A stretch of DNA of 8,724 bases from JANNRW01 sp031401815 (GTDB lineage: Bacteria; Desulfobacterota; Desulfuromonadia; Geobacterales; DSM-12255): positions 1 to 8,724 of the forward strand of contig JANNRW010000204.1 in assembly GCA_031401815.1 (NCBI GenBank), in the 5' to 3' direction. A program made the position numbers and the translations under genes. Shown piece after piece: positions 1 through 6,500 of the stretch. Under the pieces are notes generated by a model. That model saw only the letters and a program-made list of their open reading frames with translations, searched no databases and was not told the DNA's origin. How positions within the stretch are numbered: the first letter of the stretch is position 1; each line of letters opens with the position of its first letter.

Positions 1-139
1 GAAGTAACGATGCTACAGGTTGTACAGAGCGCCGGGTGAGAATCCTGCCGTGGGTGGGGGAATGCTCTTGAAAATTGGGTGGGGGAATGCTTCTGAAAAA
101 TCAGGTCAAAAAGTGGGGGAATGGTCTTGAAAAATCACA
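1..139. mobile_element. Probable terminal region of an IS21-like insertion sequence
   Basis: The left edge carries three spaced copies of a G-rich motif (see the repeat at 54-135) ending in TCACA near 139. IS21-family elements are known for several internal repeats of about 20 bp at each end, which bind the transposase, and for ends finishing in CA. That resemblance is the basis for the call. No transposase gene is visible: the edge frames are open only briefly (frame 1 to a TGA at 37, frame 3 to a TGA at 69), too short to recognise as an IstA or IstB tail. The exact end and any target duplication cannot be fixed from this window. The motif could instead be another repeat family or a protein-binding array. 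Confidence 0.45.
54..135 (+). repeat. Three direct copies of a 23-bp G-rich motif
   Basis: Copies lie at 54-76, 79-101 and 113-135. All begin GTGGGGGAATG and continue with a near-identical CTCTTGAAAAT-type half. Copy 1 ends in AAAATT, copy 2 reads CTTCTGAAAAAT and copy 3 reads GTCTTGAAAAAT. Spacing between starts is 25 and 34 bases, so this is not a simple tandem repeat. The conserved sequence with unequal spacing fits protein-binding sites, such as those at the termini of IS21-type elements. Confidence 0.85.
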
Positions 140-190
140 AATGTAAAGCAATCAGAGGTGCTTGTCAAATATGAATAAGATTTTTGTCAA

Positions 191-249
191 TGTAGGGGCG
201 AATCTTGTATTCGCCCCTGTTTTGGGCGATCACGAGGATCGCCCCTGCA
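191..249. repeat. REP/MITE-like double-hairpin palindrome
   Basis: Two perfect hairpins lie side by side. The first pairs 194-203 with 209-218 (10 bp around GGGGCGAAT, 5-base loop). The second pairs 224-231 with 237-244 (8 bp, GGGCGATC, 5-base loop). The outer ends also pair: 191-201 (TGTAGGGGCGA) against 239-249 (TCGCCCCTGCA), with one mismatch. The element can therefore fold either as two hairpins or as one long stem, as in REP/BIME-type intergenic repeats or tiny non-autonomous elements. The first stem is followed by TGTTTT, so it could also act as a weak intrinsic terminator that shields the downstream gene. Similar GGGGCGA...TCGCCCC palindromes are, from memory, frequent in environmental bacterial genomes; copy number here is unknown. 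Confidence 0.75.
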
Positions 250-333
250 AATCAATTGTGTACTACGGTCGTGAAAGCGAATAAGCCAATAATTTCCCCC
301 TGGATAGAGTCAAAGTAACCGGAAGGAGAACTA

Positions 334-372
334 ATGAAACAAATTTCCAACGATTTTCTTGTAAAACAGTGA
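334..372 (+). CDS. 12-codon mini-ORF with strong Shine-Dalgarno
   Basis: ATG at 334 is preceded at good distance by GGAAGGAG (321-328) and encodes MKQISNDFLVKQ before TGA at 370-372. The ribosome site is at least as good as that of the giant gene, which is unusual for a chance ORF. It could be a leader peptide, or the surviving first codons of a gene whose remainder was lost next to the mobile-element remains. The following bases show further stops in the same frame (TAG at 376, TGA at 403) and no recognisable continuation. No regulatory signature such as a run of one amino acid codon is present. Translation is unproven. Confidence 0.3.
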   Translation: MKQISNDFLVKQ

Positions 373-493
373 CAATAGGATTATGTTAAACAAGATTTTT
401 TTTGAAGTGAATCCAACTAATAATTATTCCTAACTACCTGTTTATTAATGATTTAATTAAATAAGACCTGCCAATATAGATAACCGAATCCCT

Positions 494-498
494 GGAGG
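494..498 (+). promoter_or_regulatory. Shine-Dalgarno of the giant gene
   Basis: GGAGG lies six bases before ATG 505. It fixes the start, because the ATG is directly followed by a typical signal peptide and no better-placed start precedes it in frame. Confidence 0.85.
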
Positions 499-504
499 TA
501 CCAT

Positions 505-582
505 ATGAAATCAGGAATCACTCTGCTGTCAGCCTTTTTTGCCTGTCTGATCGCGCTTATGCTCCCCTTCAATGCTTCAGCC
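505..582 (+). other. Sec signal peptide (residues 1-26)
   Basis: The start MKSG is followed by a hydrophobic core (ITLLSAFFACLIALMLPF) and the AxA-type site ASA at residues 24-26, giving likely cleavage before A27. The single Cys (residue 14) sits inside the core, and no lipobox precedes the cleavage site, so signal peptidase I rather than lipoprotein processing is expected. The protein is exported to the periplasm and probably beyond. Confidence 0.9.
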
Positions 583-3500
583 GCCATGAATAACGGGTCG
601 CTGAGCGGCACCTTCAAGATAGGCGAACATAGCAACTCCCTGTTCAAGCCTGACAATGCATCTGTCAGGAGTATTATCGGGGGGAATGATATCAGGGCTA
701 CTTTTGACGGCGTTAGAACCTGCGCCATAACCTCCACATGGAAAGAGTTCGAGGAGGGGTTTTCTCCGAATTCCTCTTCTTCATTATATAACAATGTCAC
801 AGAGCATACAGATCCGCCTGAAATTTATGCGTGTACCTATGTTGTTGCCCCAGGCGGTGAAGTGACACTCAGATTCAGTGACACTGATGTAATGGGTGGC
901 TGGCATCTGAGCGCTGATGGCAACTCCCTGGTGAAATCCGACATTTTTCCGGAACAGACCGACAACGGCACTTTGCATACCGGCAGAATGATGGTAGGCA
1001 TCAAGCTGGGCACTGCCATGAGCAATGCATCGCTAAACGGCAGCTATGACATTGCAGATCTGACCAATATCCTGGTCAAGCCTGATAGCGGAACTGTTAA
1101 AAGTCGTATCGGAGGCAACAATATCCTTGCCACTTTTGACGGCAATGGTATCTGTACACTGAATACAGCCTGGAAAGAGTTTGAAGAGGGGTGGACACCC
1201 AATTCAACTTCGACATTATATGACATGGTCAACTCCTACGTCAGCCCTGGTGAAACGCCATCCTGCTCCTACACGGTTGCTGCTGACGGCGCCATGGCGC
1301 TTACTGTTGGCGGCAATTACCTGCTTGATGCCTTCCATGTCAGTGCTGACGGGATGAAACTGGTTCGCTCCAAAGTATATTCAGAAAGAAACGAAGCAAA
1401 TAACGGCTCCCTGTTTGAAAGCAACCTGATGGTCGGTGTAAAGCGTGGCGGCGGGATGAGCAACGCTTCCTTAAGCGGCAATTTCAAAATTGCCGAACTG
1501 AACAATATCCTCTCTGATAGTAATAATGGCCCGGTCAGAACTGTTATAGGCGGGAGTGATATCAGTATCAATTTCAACGGCGCAGGTTACTGTTCCCTCA
1601 AATATCTCTGGAGAGAGTTCAGGGAGGAGGGGGGTGGTTCTACTCTGTACGACCAGGTTTCATCCAGCTTCGAACCGGCTGTTTCTAGAAGTTGTCGCTA
1701 TGAGGTCACTCCGGAAGGTGCGGCAACAATTACCATCGACAATACGGATGTTATTACGGGATGGCATCTGAGTGCCGATGGCAACACCCTTCTGAAATCC
1801 GATGTGACGACAGACACCTGGAGTTCGGGTAACGGAAGTGACAGTTATGCCGGCATGCTGGTCGGGACAAAGCTATTCACACCGGCGAACGTCTCCACTG
1901 CGAGCGGTACCTACACTTACTCATCCGGCACTATTAACAATAGCTGGAACAAGTCCGATTTTCTATGCGACGGTCCGGTTGGCCCGGTCACCTTTGTTTC
2001 TGATTCGGAAATGACCACGCCGGGCAAGACGGCTCAAGAAATCATGACCTGGACACGTACAGGCGGCGTTAACGGTGGTGTTGTCGGTACCTGGGCCATG
2101 ACAGCACCCAATGGTGTAACCTATACCATTGAGCTCACATCCCAGCTGACCATGTCTGTCAGCGCCACGATCACTCAATGCAGTGTCAACGGTGCACCGA
2201 CCATTACCTCTTTCAGTCCGTCGAGCGGCATGGCAGGAGCGCTGGTAACAATCAACGGCAGCAACTTCAGCCCGATATCTAGCGACAACATAGTCCTGTT
2301 CAACGGCGTGCCTGCTTTGGTAACCGGAGTCAAATCCGGACAACTTACCGCTCTCGTACCTGAAGACGCGACCACCGGTACTGTCAGTGTTACCAACGTT
2401 GGAGGCACAGCATACAGCAGTACCGCGTTTACTGTAAATGCCGGGACTGCCATAGCCTCTCTTGCATTTGGCGGTGCACACCATCGTGTCGATACTAATG
2501 GCGTAGAATATGATGTTCTGGATGCAGTCATCAACAGTTACGGAACTACACTGGCCGGTACGTCTGTCAAGGTTTCAGGTCCGAACGGCTTTAGCTATAT
2601 CTTTACCGATGCAGACATTCTTGATTACATCAACGGACAGATTGTTCTCTACAAAAAATTCCCTGCTTCTGAGGGAGCCCTTTTAGAAGGTGTTTATACC
2701 TTCACTATGAATGACGGAAAAGGGAATCTCAGCCACCGGGTTGATACCCATGTAACCGTTCCTTCTGACATGCCGCGGGTAGACAGCAGTACCATCCGGA
2801 TGCAGCGCCGTTCGGACGGCTCCTACCGGGTCAGCTGGGCGCCAGTTAACGATACGAAGACCTGGAATTACCGCCTTCGCGTGATGCGAAACAATTCTGC
2901 AGGCAGTCATGTTTATGACAGCAACAGGGCTGCGACTACTTTTGTAGAAATACCTGCTGGGATTCTGTTTGATGACAATATGTACAAACTTCGAGTGGAA
3001 ACCGGTGATTCGGCCAACTATGACCTTGTTACCAGACGCTCGGATTCTGGAACTATATTCTTCACTCCTCAGTCAAGCGACTACGATGCCGGCAAGCTCA
3101 TCATGTTTAATTACGCAAATGCCAACACACGAACAGAGGCGGATGGCGCTACCCAGTCGTTAACATTTGGCTTCGGAGTATGCAGCAGTGCTCCGGGATC
3201 TTGCGGGAACGCGACAAGCGCAGCTGCAGCGCAAGTTGCATCTGTGGTATTAACCGGGCCGGACAACTTTTCTTATACCTTTTCAAGCTCAGACCTTATG
3301 CCTGGGGGGGTTGATTTCTACAAGGAGTTCAAAAACGCACCGTTCCCTCCAACTGGTACCTACTTGCTCGATTTAGTTGCCAACAATACTCATTACTATA
3401 CTCACGTTACCCTGACCCCACCTGTTGTCTATCCTTCTCCTGACCTTACAACCTACCAGGCGGAAGACATTGGCAGTAGTATCCGCTTCAGCTGGTCCGA

Positions 3501-6500
3501 TGTGAATTACAATGGAGCGCTGTACTACCGGGTGCAGGTATTTGACACCGGAAATAATCTATATATTAATTCTTCGCGTCAGAACCAGACTTATGTAGAT
3601 ATCGCCAAAACCTCTCTGGGCACCCTTGCCAGCAAGATGTGGCGCGTCGAGGTGTATGACAGCAGCAACGGCAACACCCTTCGCAACCGGAGAAATGGCC
3701 CATGGTCTACAGTGGGAGTTCTTGCATCCCTTCCTGTCTATGACGCTGGTCGCCCGGTCTTGAACGATTACATGGTTCGCAGCACAAGAAATGCAGATGG
3801 CGTTTCTGTAGCGCAGCTGCGTATCAATGCAACGGATTCTAACGGCAGCATTATCGAGCGCCGGGTAGATGGGCCTAGCGGGTACACCCGCTACCTGACT
3901 ACTCCGGATCAGTCTTCTATTGGAGCCTACAGCCTGACCGAAACAGGGGATCCTCTAACCGGGCGCTACAAATTCTCGGTAACTGACAATACTTCAAATG
4001 AAGTTCATCGTTTCAACTACCAGCCTGCGCCCCTTGCCATCCCCTCTGTTGATTACAACACATTCAAGTTGAATCTTGAACAAAACGGTGATACCCGCAT
4101 CTCCTGGGCGCCGGTGGTAAGCGATGTCCAGATCTGGTACCGGCTGGAAGCCTATAATGCCGGGAGCCTGGCGCCGATAGCAATTCCAAATACCATTACT
4201 GCCGGCACAGCTATGCAGCAGTCATCCGTCACAGTTCCTGCTTCCTATATGCAGGGTAGCGTTATGTTCCGGATCGTAGCGCTCGACGGCAGCAACAACA
4301 CTACCATAAACAATGCCAGCAGGTCGGTCATGGTCAAGGCGCAGCCCGGCCTGAACTATGCCGCACTGACCGATGGTGACGTTGACGGCTACGCCTCAAA
4401 TATCGATCCAGATAACAGCAACCCGAAAGTTGACGCTTTCTGGTCGAGTTTTGCCAGCGGCACCTACACCTATACTCCCGGCACTTTGCCGCCAACACTC
4501 TCCTGGAATATCACAAATTCTAACTTTATATGTGACGGCCCAATCTTCGGAAATGAATCAAATTCGGTAAGCAGTCTAACTGAGACAGAAATGACCTGGC
4601 AGTTTGGTTCGGATGATCCCATGGTCTGGACTCGTGCAAGCGGAACAGCGGGTGACATTACCGGCACCTGGAACTCATCCGACCCGACCCGGGGCAACAG
4701 CTGGATGCTTGTCATAAATGCCAACGGGGACGTCTCGATTTTCGGCAGCATCAGGCAGTGCGGAACCAACGGATCACCGACCATCTCCAACTTAACCCCG
4801 ACAAGTGGTATTGCAGGCAATCTGGTTACCATCAGCGGCACCAACTTCAGCCCCCTTGTCTCGGATAATGTTGTCAGGTTCAATGGTGTGCAGGCTATCG
4901 TTACTGACGTACAATCATCCAAGCTCTACGCTGTTGTCCCTCAAGGAGCCACCACCGGCACTATCAGCGTTACAAACTCCGGAGGGACGGTAACGAGCAG
5001 TGGAACGTTTACAGTGAACACCGGTACAGCCCCGGCTACTCTTGCCTGGGCGGGTGTTCATCACCGGATCGGGTCAGACGGTGTCGAGTTTGATGCACTT
5101 GACGCCGGTATCAACAGCTACGCCACAACGCTTGCCGGGTTGACCCTGTCAGTTACCTATCCTGATGGTTCGATCTACTATTTCACTGACGCTGACATCA
5201 ATCTGTACAATAACGGCCAGCTTGCCATTTACAAGAGGTTCCCGACACCTGCCTCAGCACTTCCAGTGGGGGTTTATACCTTCAAACTGGTTGACTCTCA
5301 AGGGAACGTAAGCCACAGGGTTGATACGCATGTTGCAGTTACTGCGCCACTCCCCATGGTTGACTCCAACACGATCCAGATGCAGCGCAAATCAGACGGT
5401 TCGTACCGTGCCAGCTGGGCGCCTGTCAATGACACTCGTACCTATGATTACCGCTTCAGGATCCTCCGAAACAATGCCACCAGCACTGATGTCTACTCAA
5501 GCACGAGAGACAAGGTCACTTTTGTGGATATCCCTGCCGGGATACTCTTTGATGAATCCATGTACAAACTGCGCGTGGAAGTGAGTGATTCGCCGAACGG
5601 CGATCTGAGCACCAATCGCTCGGATTCGGCCTTCAAACTGTTCAGCCCGAAGCAGAGCGACTACAATGCCAACAGGCTGTTTGTAGGTTATGCAGACATT
5701 TATAACCGCTTTACAGCTCCGGATGTGAGCCCTGCCGGTGGAACTGATGTCTGGCTTAACCTCGGAACTAATACTTCCTCAGTCTCCTCTGTTCAGCTGC
5801 TGAACTCTGCCGGTGCACTGGTACATGATTTCAACCTAGAGACTGACAAGTTCTTTGCCGACTTTTTCAAGCATTTCGATATACCGCTAGATCCCGGTGC
5901 TTACACCATCCGTTTTGTGGCAGGCGGACTTACCCAGGATGTTTACATTACCCTGACAGCACCGGTTGCATACCCGATTCCGGATGCAACAAAATTGCAG
6001 GCTGAGTACCTTGCCAACGGCTCTATCCGCTTCAGCTGGGCCAGCGTTGATTATACCGGCGCGCTTTACTACCGTATTAATGTGGAGGATGCTAACGGAG
6101 CGCTTACTGCATCATCACGCCAGAACCGGGCTTATGTGGATATGGCAGTCGCTACTGTAGAAGGCAAGAGGTGGCGTGTAGAGGTGATGGACAGCAGTAA
6201 CTTCAACACCCAGCGCAATCGATCCATAAGCAGCTATGTTCCCCTTGCACCTGTTGCGTATGATGCGACAAGACCGCAGATAAACGATTTAACGATTCGC
6301 AACCTTAACTATTCCGGAGGCGCAGCAACACAACTGCGGCTCGGCGCAACAGATTCTGACGGAAACATCAATGAGCGCCGTGTCGACGGGCCTTCCGGAA
6401 GTCGCACCCTGACAACGCCGGATCGCTACTCTTTAGGCTCATACAGTCTGACTGAGTCGGGAAGTCCGGCTGCCGGTCTTTACACTTTCACTGCTTCAGA

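Larger units (their letters stand above)
250..504 (+). promoter_or_regulatory. A+T-rich leader upstream of the giant gene
   Basis: This stretch contains no sizeable gene. From about 373 to 480 it is strongly A+T-rich, including eight consecutive T at 396-403 and TTAATTAA at 453-460, as expected for a promoter region. A possible sigma70-type -10 (TATAGA, 475-480) has only a weak -35 candidate (TTTAAT, 452-457) 17 bases upstream, so the exact promoter is uncertain. No cyclic-di-GMP riboswitch or other RNA motif was recognised. The only other feature is the mini-ORF at 334-372. Confidence 0.4.
1903..4455 (+). repeat. Long unit 1 (851 residues)
   Basis: This is the first of two collinear long units (residues 467-1317). 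Module order: B module (1903-2187, starts SGTYTY, Cys at residues 488 and 559); TIG-like module (2194-2439); alpha1 (2461-2760) and beta1 (2761-3084); alpha2 (3085-3420) and beta2 (3421-3750); alpha3 (3751-4032) and beta3 (4033-4356); calcium-type loop (4372-4425). The beta modules share the core (I/V)-(R)-SW(A/S)-V...Y-YR(L/V), which looks Fn3-like. The alpha modules share V-GP-G, a (T/S)--D stretch, G-Y-F and an HR close to the end, and look Ig-like. The corresponding points of unit 2 lie about 2.5 kb downstream throughout. Boundaries are read by eye and may shift by several residues. Confidence 0.85.

Noticed and set aside
396..403. Run of eight T as a phase-variation tract or terminator
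   Set aside because: No stable hairpin precedes it, and eight T in an A+T-rich leader is not evidence enough for slippage control.
383..433. Second mini-ORF (ATG at 383, 16 codons) in the leader
   Set aside because: The AGGA before it is only two bases from the ATG, too close to serve as a ribosome site, and the product is nondescript.
250..504. Cyclic-di-GMP or other riboswitch in the leader
   Set aside because: Considered because Geobacter-like bacteria often place such elements before surface-protein genes, but the expected conserved cores were not found.
1963..2484. 173-codon open frame on the - strand, the longest antisense one
   Set aside because: It is the shadow of the B1/TIG1 segment of the giant gene. 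Its Arg/Gly/Cys-rich product has no family resemblance.
4470..4922. 150-codon open frame on the - strand
   Set aside because: It lies wholly within, and antisense to, the well-supported giant frame, has no ribosome site of note and encodes no recognisable domain. Long antisense frames are expected opposite this codon usage.
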